Assembly: GCA_937996795.1 (NCBI GenBank)
Contig: CALKUH010000038.1
Location: 60,259-124,258 of the forward strand
Direction: 5' to 3'
DNA: 64,000 nucleotides
DNA from: an uncultured Verrucomicrobiota bacterium
GTDB lineage: Bacteria > Verrucomicrobiota > Kiritimatiellia > CAIVKH01
Shown here: one piece after another, positions 1-8,329 of the stretch
Position numbering within the stretch: the stretch's first letter is position 1
Layout of the letters: each line of letters begins with the position of its first letter
The notes under the pieces: generated by a model
Databases searched by the model: none
Told to the model about the DNA's origin: nothing
The model's input: the letters and a program-made list of their open reading frames with translations, nothing else
Position numbers and translations under genes: made by a program

Positions 1-23
1 TGCGGACGAAAGGGCTTCCGGGG

Positions 24-968
24 TCAGCGGAAATGCTCATAGCCCTTGATCGACAGCCGCTGGTCCGGCGCGCCGGGCATGCGCAGGCGGATGAGGCCGG
101 GGTGCGGCGTGATCGCGCCGATCGGCGTCACCGGCGTCGTGAATGCGCGGCGCCAGGCCCGGAGGAACGCGGGCACGGCGCCGCGGGGCACGGTGAACAG
201 CAGTTCGAAATCCTCGCCATCGCGCAGCGCGTGTTCAACCGCCGTGAGGCCGTCGTTCATCGCGCGCGCGGCGGGCGTGACGGGGATGCGATGCGGGTCG
301 AGGTCCGCGCCGACACCGGACGCCGTCGCGAGGTGGCGCAGGTCCGTGGCGAGCCCGTCGCTGAGGTCGATCATCGCGCGCGCCCAGCGCCCGGCGCGCA
401 GCCACGCGCCCTCGGCCAGGCGCGGCGTAAACCGCAGGTGCCGCCCGCGCAGGCTGCCGCCCAAGGCGCCGGTCACCATCAGGACGTCGCCGGGCCGCGC
501 GCCGCTGCGCAGGATCGCGCGTCCGCGGGGGACGTCGCCAATGCCGAAGAGGTGCAGCGCGAGTTGATCCGCCCGCACCGTCTCGCCGCCGACGATGGAT
601 ACCCCGTGCGGTTCGGCGAGGCGGCGCATGCCGCGGTAGAGCGCGCGCAGTCGCGCAACCGGCGTATGCGGCGGAGCGGCGAGGCTGACGAGCAGGTGGC
701 GCGGCGCGGCGCCCATCGCGGCGAAGTCGCTGAACACGCGGCCCAGCGCCTTGTGGCCCACCCGCGCGGGCGGAGCGTCCGGCAGGAAGTGAACGCCCTC
801 GACCACGGCGTCGCACTTGAGCACCATGTCCGTCGAGCGCGAGCCGCGCACGACCGCCGCGTCGTCGCCCGGCCCCACTAAGACGTCCCGCGCCGCCACG
901 CCGCCCGGCGCGAGCATGCGAATCAGCGCCCGTTCCCCGAGTTCCGCCAGCGTGGAGTTCGCGTTCAT
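24..968 (-). CDS. thiL: Thiamine-monophosphate kinase
   Basis: Predicted to phosphorylate thiamine monophosphate to thiamine pyrophosphate with ATP, the last step of cofactor synthesis, in the cytoplasm. The 314-residue product has the PurM/ThiL-type features: the N-terminal GPGDDAAVV loop (residues 32-40), DAVVEGVHF (53-61) and the VGHKALGRVFSDFAAMGA segment (70-87), with GDVLMVTGALGGS in the second half. Its length is usual for the family. The ATG overlaps the stop of the upstream CPBP protease gene by ATGA, so the two are probably translationally coupled at the end of the leftward trmD/ffh operon. Confidence 0.95.
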   Translation of the reverse strand: MNANSTLAELGERALIRMLAPGGVAARDVLVGPGDDAAVVRGSRSTDMVLKCDAVVEGVHFLPDAPPARVGHKALGRVFSDFAAMGAAPRHLLVSLAAPPHTPVARLRALYRGMRRLAEPHGVSIVGGETVRADQLALHLFGIGDVPRGRAILRSGARPGDVLMVTGALGGSLRGRHLRFTPRLAEGAWLRAGRWARAMIDLSDGLATDLRHLATASGVGADLDPHRIPVTPAARAMNDGLTAVEHALRDGEDFELLFTVPRGAVPAFLRAWRRAFTTPVTPIGAITPHPGLIRLRMPGAPDQRLSIKGYEHFR

Positions 969-1870
969 GAAATACTCAGCAGGATCGCCGTGGTGATCGC
1001 ATTAAAAATCGCGTGCATCGCGACCGGCACGGTCAGCGACCCGGTGTACACATACGCCGCGCCCAGCGCCATCGACAGGCCGAACAGCGTGACGAAGGAC
1101 GGCAGGTGGCCGTGGATGATGGCGAACAGGAACGACGTCACGAGCAGGCCCGCCCACACGCCATAGCGGCGGGCCAGCACGGGCAGCAGCAGGCCGCGAA
1201 AAATGATCTCCTCGAACAGCGGCGCCAGCCCCACGGCGAGCGCAAGGAAGTAGGCGCGCATCCACCGGTTCTTTTCATCGGCGATGGCGAAGGCGACTTC
1301 CTGCAGCGAGGGCTGGTGGCCGACGAGTTGCAGGAACAGGTGGAACAGCACCGTCGCCAGCAGCAGCGCGGGCAGGACGCCCAGGAGCGCGACAAGTCCC
1401 TTCACCACGTCGAGCGGGGCCGCGAACAGGTCCATGCCGAACGCATCGCGCCACGCGCGGCGCCGACGCCACAGCAGGAGCGCGACCGCGACAAGTCCGA
1501 GCCCGTGGAATACGAGGCTCTGCAACAGGACCAGGCGCGACGCCGCCTCCATCCCCCATCCCTCCGTCAGGCGGAGCCAGGCGCCGCGCGCAAACGCCGC
1601 GGCCAGGAAACCGGACAGCAGCACGATGAGGAGAATCCGCACATCGTGGCCGTCCCACGGCCAGCCGAGCAGGCGGTTCACCGCATGGCGCATCGGCGGC
1701 GGGCGGCGCATCCAGCGCACGACGAACACCACGTTGATGATGAGCCCGAGCAGGACGAGCACGCCGTAGACGGACCCGATCAGCGCGGCGCGCTGGAGCA
1801 AATCGTATTCAAGGGAGGAGAATCCGCCGATCTCGGCCTGGGCGAGCGTCAGCATGGCGGACGACGTCAC
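965..1870 (-). CDS. CPBP-family intramembrane metalloprotease
   Basis: A multi-pass membrane protein of 301 residues with the CPBP (Abi/CAAX protease and bacteriocin-processing) signature. The motifs are EEIIFR (E220, E221, R225), FAIIH (F249, H253) and HAIFN (H286, N290), which supply the predicted metal ligands and catalytic glutamate. Several hydrophobic segments precede the catalytic core. The substrate cannot be told from sequence. The start is a GTG that overlaps the stop of the upstream glycosyltransferase gene (GTGA); an ATG at codon 6 is the alternative. The stop overlaps the thiL start. Confidence 0.88.
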   Translation of the reverse strand: MTSSAMLTLAQAEIGGFSSLEYDLLQRAALIGSVYGVLVLLGLIINVVFVVRWMRRPPPMRHAVNRLLGWPWDGHDVRILLIVLLSGFLAAAFARGAWLRLTEGWGMEAASRLVLLQSLVFHGLGLVAVALLLWRRRRAWRDAFGMDLFAAPLDVVKGLVALLGVLPALLLATVLFHLFLQLVGHQPSLQEVAFAIADEKNRWMRAYFLALAVGLAPLFEEIIFRGLLLPVLARRYGVWAGLLVTSFLFAIIHGHLPSFVTLFGLSMALGAAYVYTGSLTVPVAMHAIFNAITTAILLSIS

Positions 1871-2856
1871 GCGCCGGGCGATTCCGCCGTCTCGCGGATG
1901 ACGTAGATGGGTTTCTGCTGCGATTCGTGATAGGTCCGGATCTGCATTTCGGCGAGCAGGCCCATGCTGATGAACTGCATGCAGAACGCCATCATCATCA
2001 GCGGCGTGATCACCCAGAAGGGGCGTTTCAACAAGTGCGGGTCCGCGAGCAGGAACACGCGATCAACCAGCAGCGCGCCGAGCATCAGCGCGGCCACCGC
2101 GCCGCACGCGAGGCCGATGCGGCCGAAGACCTGGATCGGGCGCGTGCTGTAGTGCAGGAGAAACTTCACCGTCAGCAGGTCCAGCACCACGCGGAACGTG
2201 CGCGAAATGCCGTACTTCGATTTGCCGAACTGGCGCGCGTGGTGCGTCACCACCACTTCGTCAATGCGGCCGCCCACCCAGCTCGCGAGCGCGGGGATGA
2301 ACCGGTGCATCTCGCCATAGAGGTGGACATTCTGGATCACCTCGCGGCGGTAGGCTTTGAGCGTGCAGCCGTAGTCGTGCAGCGCCACGCCGGTCATTTT
2401 GCTGATCAGGCCGTTCGCGATGATCGACGGCAGGCGGCGGTTGATGAAGGTGTCCTTGCGGTCCTTGCGCCAGCCGCTGACGACGTCGAATCCGGCGTCG
2501 ATGCGTTCGAGCAATTTCGGGATGTCGGCCGGGTCGTTCTGCAAATCCGCGTCGAGCGTCACCACGACGTCCCCGCGCGCGGCGTGGAATCCCGCGCTCA
2601 TCGCGGCGGTCTGCCCGAAATTGCGGCGGAACCGGAGCGCGCGCAAATGCGGGATCTTCCGCGTATTCGCCACCAGCAGCTCCCACGTGCGGTCCGAGCT
2701 GCCGTCGTCCACGAGCAGGATTTCGTAGGAGCGTCCCAGGCGAGACAGCGAGGCGTGCAGCTTCTCACACAGGAGATCGACGCTCTCCTCCTCGTTGTAC
2801 ACGGGAATCACAACGGACACGGCGGGCGCTGGCGTGCTGGATGACATGCCGGGCAT
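1867..2856 (-). CDS. GT2 glycosyltransferase, polyprenyl-phosphate type
   Basis: Resembles dolichol-phosphate mannosyltransferase, ArnC and GtrB enzymes, which move a sugar from a nucleotide donor to undecaprenyl phosphate at the membrane. The GT-A domain begins with VSVVIPVYNEEES (residues 13-25), contains LLVDDGSSD (48-55) and the metal-binding LDADLQNDP (DAD at 102-104), and is followed by two C-terminal transmembrane helices at roughly 245-265 and 280-305. The reading frame stays open far upstream, but similarity starts here. ATG at 2856 is taken as the start and ATG at 2847 is equally possible; neither has a strong ribosome binding site. It overlaps the CPBP gene. The exact sugar is unknown. 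Confidence 0.88.
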   Translation of the reverse strand: MPGMSSSTPAPAVSVVIPVYNEEESVDLLCEKLHASLSRLGRSYEILLVDDGSSDRTWELLVANTRKIPHLRALRFRRNFGQTAAMSAGFHAARGDVVVTLDADLQNDPADIPKLLERIDAGFDVVSGWRKDRKDTFINRRLPSIIANGLISKMTGVALHDYGCTLKAYRREVIQNVHLYGEMHRFIPALASWVGGRIDEVVVTHHARQFGKSKYGISRTFRVVLDLLTVKFLLHYSTRPIQVFGRIGLACGAVAALMLGALLVDRVFLLADPHLLKRPFWVITPLMMMAFCMQFISMGLLAEMQIRTYHESQQKPIYVIRETAESPGA

Positions 2857-2915
2857 AATGCGTTGGGCGGCAACGGGAGGCAATACGGGAATGGCGCGGC
2901 GACGCCGCGCGGCGG

Positions 2916-3587
2916 TTATTCGCCCAGCAGGTCCGGCCGGCGCGCCGTGGTGCGCAGGCGGGACTGTTCCGCGCGCCAGCGGGCGATTTCCTCGTGGTTG
3001 CCGTTCAGCAGGACGGCGGGCACGGACATGCCGCGGAATTCGGCGGGCCGCGTATACTGCGGGCCTTCCAGCGCGGGGCTCGTGAAGGACTCCTGTTCCG
3101 TCGCGCCCTCGCCGCCCAGCACGCCGGGCAGCAGGCGGACCACCGCGTCGATGACGACCGCCGCGGGCAGCACGCCATTGGTCAGGACATAGTCGCCGAT
3201 GGACAGCTCGTCCGTCACCAGCGCCTCGCGCACGCGTTCGTCCACGCCCTCGTAGTGGCCGCAGATGAAAATGAGATGCGCGGCGGCGGTCAACTCGCGG
3301 GCCACGGACTGGCGGAAGACACGCCCCTGCGGGCACATCAGGATGACGCGGCTGTCGGGCGTGCGGATCGATTCGACCGCGGCAAACAGGGGTTCGGGCT
3401 TCATCACCATGCCGGGCCCGCCGCCGAAGGGACGGTCGTCCGTCGTCTGGTGCTTGTCGGTGGCGAAGTCGCGGAGGTTGACGGTGCGCAGGTCCAGCGC
3501 GCCTTTTTGGATCGCCCGCTTCATCATGCTGGCGCGGAGGAATCCGTCCAGCATCTCGGGGAAAATCGTGATTACGTCAATGCGCAC
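2916..3587 (-). CDS. trmD: tRNA (guanine(37)-N1)-methyltransferase
   Basis: Methylates G37 next to the anticodon using S-adenosylmethionine and so prevents frameshifting. The 223-residue protein begins MRIDVITIFPEM and carries the family landmarks DDRPFGGGPGMV (50-61), CGHYEGVDERV in the middle, and SIGDYVLTNG, which forms part of the trefoil-knot SAM site. It lies downstream of rpsP and khpA, the classic rpsP-trmD order; rplS, which often follows, is absent here. A hairpin repeat separates it from khpA. Confidence 0.97.
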   Translation of the reverse strand: MRIDVITIFPEMLDGFLRASMMKRAIQKGALDLRTVNLRDFATDKHQTTDDRPFGGGPGMVMKPEPLFAAVESIRTPDSRVILMCPQGRVFRQSVARELTAAAHLIFICGHYEGVDERVREALVTDELSIGDYVLTNGVLPAAVVIDAVVRLLPGVLGGEGATEQESFTSPALEGPQYTRPAEFRGMSVPAVLLNGNHEEIARWRAEQSRLRTTARRPDLLGE

Positions 3588-3597
3588 AGGTCCGTCC

Positions 3598-3669
3598 TCG
3601 TCCTTGTCGTCGTCCTCGCCCTCGACAACCGGATCACGAGGAGGAGAACGAGGACGACGACGGGGACGA
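3598..3669. repeat. Palindromic intergenic repeat, family A (copy 1)
   Basis: An imperfect inverted repeat between trmD and khpA. The arms 3598-3618 and 3649-3669 pair at 19 of 21 positions and are made of GTCGTCCTCG-like units. A related copy lies at 60112-60187 upstream of metY. It lies inside the rpsP-khpA-trmD run, so it may act as an mRNA hairpin there. Confidence 0.75.
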
Positions 3670-3674
3670 ATGGC

Positions 3675-3905
3675 TTATTCGATGACTTCCAGCACCGCGC
3701 GCCGGTTGTCCTTCGCCGCGATGGCGCTGACGAGGGCGCGCAGGGACTGGATGACCTTGCCGTTCTTGCCGATCACCTTGCCGACGTCCTCGGCATGGCA
3801 CCGGATCTCCATCAACACCGTGCGCTCGCCCTCCAGGGAGGTGATGCGCAGGTCGCCGGGGTGATCAATGAACCAGCGCAGCGTCTCGGTCACAAAGGAT
3901 TTCAT
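3675..3905 (-). CDS. khpA: KH-domain RNA-binding protein KhpA
   Basis: A 76-residue single KH-domain protein with the GxxG loop in VGKVIGKNGKVIQSLR (residues 41-56). Known relatives (KhpA/YlqC) bind RNA, often together with KhpB, and affect cell elongation and division. The ATG at 3905 starts the conserved MKSFVTETL segment; the frame is open further upstream but that stretch overlaps rpsP without similarity. It sits between rpsP and trmD, its usual position in many bacteria. Confidence 0.92.
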   Translation of the reverse strand: MKSFVTETLRWFIDHPGDLRITSLEGERTVLMEIRCHAEDVGKVIGKNGKVIQSLRALVSAIAAKDNRRAVLEVIE

Positions 3906-3922
3906 GACACGTGGCGAACCGC

Positions 3923-4186
3923 TCAGGTCGCGGCCGCGGCGGCGGGCTTCGCCTTGCGCTGGGTGCGAACCAAGGCCGCCACCGAATCCGTCAACTGGGC
4001 GCCGTTCTTCACCCACTGGTCGATGCGGTCGAGCTTCAGTTCGAGATTGTTTTTCGTCAGCTTGGGATCGTACCAGCCGACGTTTTCAAGATAACGGCCG
4101 TTGAGCTTGCGCTTAATGTCCGAAACCACAATGCGGTAGAAGGGCTTCTTGTTGTTGCCCATGCGCACCATACGAATTTTGACCAT
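3923..4186 (-). CDS. rpsP: 30S ribosomal protein S16
   Basis: A small-subunit ribosomal protein of 87 residues. The N-terminus MVKIRMVRMGNNKKPFYRIV and the central LENVGWYDP are typical of bS16. The tail ends in an Ala/Lys-rich extension (KAKPAAAAAT), a common variation. A good ribosome binding site (GGAGG) precedes the ATG. It is 39 nt downstream of ffh and 17 nt upstream of khpA. Confidence 0.98.
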   Translation of the reverse strand: MVKIRMVRMGNNKKPFYRIVVSDIKRKLNGRYLENVGWYDPKLTKNNLELKLDRIDQWVKNGAQLTDSVAALVRTQRKAKPAAAAAT

Positions 4187-4225
4187 GCTTCCTCCGTGCT
4201 CCCGAAATAAGCGGACGGTGATACC

Positions 4226-5560
4226 CTAACGCCCGAAGCGCAGCAACTTTTTTCGCTGCTTTTTCATCTTCTTCGTCATGTCCCGGGCCATCTCGAACCG
4301 CTTGATCAGCTCGTTAACATCCCGCACCTGGGTGCCGCTACCGGCCGCGATCCGGCGGCGGCGGCTCGCGTTCAGGAGGCCGGGCTGACGCCGCTCAGCC
4401 TGCGTCATGCTCTGGATGATCGCCTCCGTCCGCTTCATCTCACGCCCGGCATCCTTGCCGAAATTGTCCCGCACGTGCTGCGGCAGGTTCGAGGCGCCGG
4501 GCATCATTTCCAACAGGCTGTCCAGCGAGCCCAGCTTCTTGACCGCGCGGAGCTGGTCGAGGAAGTCGGCGAGCGTAAACTCATCGGAGAGAAGCTTTTC
4601 CTGCATTTCCATCGCCGACTTCTCGTCGATGGCTGACTGGGCTTTTTCCACCAGCGACACGATGTCGCCCATGCCGAGGATGCGGGACGCCATCCGGTCG
4701 GGGTGGAAGACCTCCAGGTCCTCGGGCCGCTCGCCCACGCCGACCAGCAGGACCGGGCAGCCCGTAACGTGCTGGACCGACAGCGCCGCGCCGCCGCGCG
4801 CATCGCCGTCCAATTTCGTCAGGATCAGGCCCGTGATGCCCAGCTCCTTGTGGAACGTCTCCGCGACGTGCACGGACTCCTGGCCAATGGCGGCGTCGAG
4901 GACGAGGATGACGTTGGCCGGGTTGACCGCTGCCTTCAGGTCCTTGAGTTCCGCGACCAGCTCCGTATCGATCTGGAAGCGGCCGCCGGTGTCGAACACC
5001 ACCACGTCGATCTTGTTCGCCCGGGCATGCTCCAGCGCGCGGGCGCCGATCTGCGGGACCGTCTCGCCGGGATTCGGCGTGAGGATGCCCACGCCGACCT
5101 GGTTGGCCAGGATGCGGAGCTGGTCCACGGCGGCGGGGCGCCGGATGTCGCACGCCGCGAGCAGGACACTGCGCCCGCTCTTCTTCCAGCGCGCGGCGAG
5201 CTTCGCCGTCGTCGTGGTTTTGCCCGAGCCGTGCAGGCCGATCATCATCACCGTCGCCGGCCCGCCGGAGAGATCGAACTCGCGCGTGGCGCCGCCGAGC
5301 AGCGCGGCCAGTTCGTCGTGTACATGCTTGATGAACTGCTGGCCGGGCGACACGCTGTCCAGCACATCGGCACCCATCGCCTTCTCGCGGACCCGGGCGA
5401 TGAACTCCTTCACCACCGTGAAGTTCACGTCCGCCTCGAGCAGCGCCAGCCGGACCTCGCGCAGGGCGTCCTGGATGTTCTTTTCGCTCAGCTTGCCGTA
5501 GCCGCGCAGGTCGCGGAACACCTTCTGGAACGCGCCGGAGAGTTTTTCAAAGAGAGGCAT
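4226..5560 (-). CDS. ffh: Signal recognition particle GTPase Ffh (SRP54)
   Basis: Binds signal peptides of nascent membrane proteins and, with 4.5S RNA and FtsY, delivers ribosomes to the translocon. It has 444 residues: a four-helix N domain (1-90), a G domain with the P-loop GLHGSGKTTTTAK (108-120), a DTGGR element where most homologues have DTAGR, and TKLDGDARGG, then a methionine-containing M domain starting near LGMGDIVSLVEKA. The tail is Lys-rich (MTKKMKKQRKKLLRFGR). It leads the ffh-rpsP-khpA-trmD set. Confidence 0.97.
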   Translation of the reverse strand: MPLFEKLSGAFQKVFRDLRGYGKLSEKNIQDALREVRLALLEADVNFTVVKEFIARVREKAMGADVLDSVSPGQQFIKHVHDELAALLGGATREFDLSGGPATVMMIGLHGSGKTTTTAKLAARWKKSGRSVLLAACDIRRPAAVDQLRILANQVGVGILTPNPGETVPQIGARALEHARANKIDVVVFDTGGRFQIDTELVAELKDLKAAVNPANVILVLDAAIGQESVHVAETFHKELGITGLILTKLDGDARGGAALSVQHVTGCPVLLVGVGERPEDLEVFHPDRMASRILGMGDIVSLVEKAQSAIDEKSAMEMQEKLLSDEFTLADFLDQLRAVKKLGSLDSLLEMMPGASNLPQHVRDNFGKDAGREMKRTEAIIQSMTQAERRQPGLLNASRRRRIAAGSGTQVRDVNELIKRFEMARDMTKKMKKQRKKLLRFGR

Positions 5561-5562
5561 GG

Positions 5563-5680
5563 GGGATTGCGGATTTGGATTGCGAATTGCGGATTGCGGA
5601 TTTAGTGGGCGTGGTCTTCGGGGTTCGATGGTGGATGTTCAGCGTTCGATGTTCCCTCTTCGCCGTTCACCGCCGGGGGC
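5563..5680. repeat. Short direct-repeat tract overlapping a gene end
   Basis: Upstream of ffh the sequence repeats GGATTGCG/GCGAATTGC units (about 5563-5602). It then passes into GTTCGATGGTGGATGTTCAGC and TTCGATGTTC units (about 5622-5655), which lie inside the 3' end of the zinc-knuckle gene. Such tracts are frequent between genes in PVC genomes (general knowledge); here they encode the protein tail. Confidence 0.5.
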
Positions 5681-6144
5681 TCCGCGTTCGTCGACGTTTC
5701 CGTGCCAAAGATCGGGACAGCGGGCTGGTAGTACGGCGGCGGCGCATCGGCATCGCGGATCAGCCCGCGGCCCTGGCACCGGCGACACCAGCGCCAACCC
5801 GCGCCCTCTTCGTCCTCGACGCGGCCAAACCCGACGCAGGCCGGGCACAGGACATCGTGTGAATCCACGCGGCGAATTTGATGAACCCCGAGTCCGAAGC
5901 AGGCATCGCACAACCGAAGCCGCTTGAACCCCTCGCCGTCGACCGTGGACATCAACCCGTTGCCCTTGCATTCGTCGCATTTGATGCGCTCGATCGCAAA
6001 CGGCAGGAACCGGTGCTGGTTCTTCGACACCCAGAACATCTGGCCGATCAGCACCGCGCCACACGCCGCCAGCACCGCCGCCCCGTACGCGGTGCGCCAG
6101 GGTTTCGTCTGCTCTTTTCGCCGTCGTCGCGGCAGCGGGATCAT
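5602..6144 (-). CDS. Membrane-anchored protein with four CxxCxG zinc knuckles
   Basis: A 180-residue protein of unknown function. After a basic N-terminus there is one transmembrane helix (about residues 20-40). Four DnaJ-like zinc motifs follow: CDECKGNG, CDACFGLG, CPACVGFG and CRRCQGRG. This arrangement resembles the central zinc domain of DnaJ without the J domain, suggesting a protein- or thiol-binding role on the cytoplasmic or periplasmic face. Its start overlaps the prmC stop (ATGA). The last 20 or so residues (TSNAEHPPSNPEDH and beyond) are encoded by intergenic-type repeat DNA and probably represent a late extension. Confidence 0.75.
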   Translation of the reverse strand: MIPLPRRRRKEQTKPWRTAYGAAVLAACGAVLIGQMFWVSKNQHRFLPFAIERIKCDECKGNGLMSTVDGEGFKRLRLCDACFGLGVHQIRRVDSHDVLCPACVGFGRVEDEEGAGWRWCRRCQGRGLIRDADAPPPYYQPAVPIFGTETSTNAEPPAVNGEEGTSNAEHPPSNPEDHAH

Positions 6145-7019
6145 GCGGGTTTCTGCGCCTCCACCATGCGTTCGTGCCCGGCGATGTCCCGATGCGCGGC
6201 CACGGACACGAACCCGTGATCCTCCAGCAAGCGACGGACCGCCGGGCCCTGTTCATTGCCGATTTCCATCCACAGCATACCACCCGGCGCGAGCGCGACA
6301 ACCGATTGTGCAATCAATCGGCGGATCACCGCCAGCCCGTCCCCGCCGCCCACCAGCGCCAGCCGCGGCTCGTGGTCGCGCACCTCCGTCTCCAGCCCCG
6401 CCCACACCGGCTCGGCGATGTAGGGCGGATTGGAGACGACCGCGTGCAGCGCGCCGGGCGCAAACCCGTCCAGCAAATCCGCCTGCCGCCACACGATGCG
6501 ATCCTCCACCGACCAGCGCCGCGCATTCGCCCGCGCGAGCGCCAGCGCATCGGGCGAGCAGTCGACCGCCGTCACGTGGGCGGACGGACGCTCCAGCGCG
6601 AGCGTCACCGCGATGCATCCCGTCCCCGTGCCGACATCCGCCAGCCGGGGCGCGGCTTGGTCCCGGATGCGCGCATCCGCCAGCACCCGCTCGACCAGTT
6701 CCTCCGTCTCGGGCCGCGGAATCAGCGCGCGCGGATCGCAGTGGAACGGGCGACCCATAAAGTCGGTCTCACCGAGGATGTATTGCAGGGGTTCCCCCGC
6801 CGCCGCGCGCCGCACCCAGACATCCAGCCGTTCGCGCGCCGACGCCGGCGCCTCGTCGCCCCCCCGCACCAGCACCTCCATGCGGCCAATCCCCAGCGCC
6901 CCCGCCACCAGCCACTCCGCCTTCACCCGCGCCTCCTCACGCCCCGCCTCCAGCAGCGCAGATTCCACGGCGGCCAGTAAATCGTTGAGTCTATTCGGCA
7001 TATCCGACGGATCCGTCAC
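6141..7019 (-). CDS. prmC: Peptide chain release factor N5-glutamine methyltransferase
   Basis: Methylates the glutamine of the GGQ motif of release factors, raising termination efficiency. The 292-residue protein has an N-terminal helical domain, the SAM-binding loop DVGTGTGC (128-135) and the catalytic NPPY (197-200). It lies directly downstream of its substrate gene prfA. The GTG at 7019 is taken as start; ATG at 7001 (codon 7) is a credible alternative. The stop overlaps the next gene by ATGA. Confidence 0.96.
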   Translation of the reverse strand: MTDPSDMPNRLNDLLAAVESALLEAGREEARVKAEWLVAGALGIGRMEVLVRGGDEAPASARERLDVWVRRAAAGEPLQYILGETDFMGRPFHCDPRALIPRPETEELVERVLADARIRDQAAPRLADVGTGTGCIAVTLALERPSAHVTAVDCSPDALALARANARRWSVEDRIVWRQADLLDGFAPGALHAVVSNPPYIAEPVWAGLETEVRDHEPRLALVGGGDGLAVIRRLIAQSVVALAPGGMLWMEIGNEQGPAVRRLLEDHGFVSVAAHRDIAGHERMVEAQKPA

Positions 7020-7056
7020 GGACCATGTGGCGCTGACCTGAATTCCCCGCCCCGCC

Positions 7057-8136
7057 TCAACCCCCGAGCTGTTTCTGCAGCTTCAACTCCACGTCGCGCT
7101 GGTAGAGCGCGGTGACGAGGGCATCCATTTCGCCCTGGATCACGCGGTCCAGGTTGTACAGCGTCAGGTTGATCCGGTGGTCGGTGACGCGGTTTTGCGG
7201 GAAATTGTAGGTGCGGATGCGCTCGCTGCGGTCGCCGGAGCCGACCTGCGTCTTGCGGTCGCTCGCCTGCTTCGCCTGTTCGTCGCTGCGGATCTTGTCG
7301 AGCAACCGCGCGGCCAGCACCTTCATCGCGCGATCCTTGTTCTTGTGCTGCGACCGCTCGTCCTGGCACTGCACCACCACGCCGGTCGGCAGGTGCGTGA
7401 TGCGCACCGCGGACTCGGTCTTGTTGACCTTCTGCCCGCCCGCGCCCGACGCGCGATAGAGGTCGATGCGGATCTCCTCCGGCTTGATGATGACCTCGTC
7501 GGTCTCCTCCGCCTCCGGCAGCACCGCCACCGTCGCCGCCGACGTGTGGATGCGCCCCTGCGCCTCGGTCTCCGGCACCCGCTGCACGCGGTGCCCGCCG
7601 CTCTCGTAGCGCAGCACGCGATACACGTTTTCGCCCTCGACGCTGAACACGATTTCCTTGTAGCCGCCGAGCTCCGACGGGCTCGCGTCGATCACGCCCA
7701 CCTTCCAGCCTCGCGCATCCGCGAACCGCGAATACATGCGATACAAATCGCCCGCAAACAGCGCCGCCTCGTCACCGCCCGTGCCCGCGCGGATTTCGAC
7801 GATGGTGTTGCGGCTGTCATCCGGGTCCGGCGGCAGCAGCGCGATTTTCAGCGCCTGCTCGGCGGCGGGCATCTCCGCGTCGATCCGCGCGAGCTCGGCC
7901 TTCGCCATCTCGCGCAAGTCGGCGTCATCCCCCTCCGCCATCGCCTTCGCCTCGTCGCGTTCGCGCACCAAGCGGAAGTACGCGTCCGCCTTCTCGCGCA
8001 TGCCGCGCAGGCTCAGATGCTCCGCCACCAGCGCGCGGTACTTCTTCTGGTTCGCCCCCGTCGCCGGGTCGCCCAGCTCCGCCTCAATCACCGAAAGGCG
8101 CGCGGTGAGCTTGTCGATGTAGGCGGGATCCAGCAT
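7057..8136 (-). CDS. prfA: Peptide chain release factor 1
   Basis: Recognises UAA and UAG and triggers peptide release. Full length at 359 residues, with the peptidyl-hydrolysis motif in RASGAGGQKVNKTESAV (GGQ near residue 231) and the usual N-terminal coiled region. It is followed by prmC, 37 nt away, a widely conserved pairing. Upstream lie a hairpin repeat and then rpmE. Confidence 0.97.
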   Translation of the reverse strand: MLDPAYIDKLTARLSVIEAELGDPATGANQKKYRALVAEHLSLRGMREKADAYFRLVRERDEAKAMAEGDDADLREMAKAELARIDAEMPAAEQALKIALLPPDPDDSRNTIVEIRAGTGGDEAALFAGDLYRMYSRFADARGWKVGVIDASPSELGGYKEIVFSVEGENVYRVLRYESGGHRVQRVPETEAQGRIHTSAATVAVLPEAEETDEVIIKPEEIRIDLYRASGAGGQKVNKTESAVRITHLPTGVVVQCQDERSQHKNKDRAMKVLAARLLDKIRSDEQAKQASDRKTQVGSGDRSERIRTYNFPQNRVTDHRINLTLYNLDRVIQGEMDALVTALYQRDVELKLQKQLGG

Positions 8137-8194
8137 GGGTCAGGTGTGCAACGTCTGTTCCGCCGGAGGCGGACCCGCCTCTGGCGGGAAAAAC

Positions 8195-8258
8195 TTTCAA
8201 GGTCTGTAAAAACTTTTCGGGGCGCTTGCAACGCCTGTAATTTACAGACGCTGCAAAA
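8195..8258 (+). repeat. Interspersed repeat, family C (copy 1)
   Basis: About 64 nt between rpmE and prfA, with the core GCTTGCAACGCCTGTAATTT followed by ACAGACGCTGCAAAA. The TGTAA/TTACA part can form a hairpin. The same overall order occurs at 36626-36690 and, inverted, at 55868-55934. Confidence 0.8.
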
Positions 8259-8270
8259 CGCCCGCCCGGA

Positions 8271-8317
8271 AAAGAAAACGGGCCGGCGGTTTCCGTGGAA
8301 GGAAAACGGCCGGCCCG
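8271..8317 (-). terminator. Rho-independent terminator of rpmE
   Basis: On the minus strand a 9-bp GC stem (8317-8309 with 8287-8279, CGGGCCGGC/GCCGGCCCG) is followed by TTTTCTTT. It lies 12 nt after the rpmE stop, so rpmE is probably largely a separate transcript from prfA. Confidence 0.8.
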
Positions 8318-8329
8318 GTTTCGGAGAAT

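Noticed and set aside
2857..3336. N-terminal extension of the GT2 glycosyltransferase by about 160 residues.
   Set aside because: The extension overlaps trmD on the same strand in another frame, is Arg/Gly/Pro-rich, and has no homology-like features; the GT-A domain starts right after the internal ATGs.
8195..8258. Intergenic repeats as remnants of a CRISPR array.
   Set aside because: Copies are single and far apart, palindromic throughout, without spacers or cas genes.
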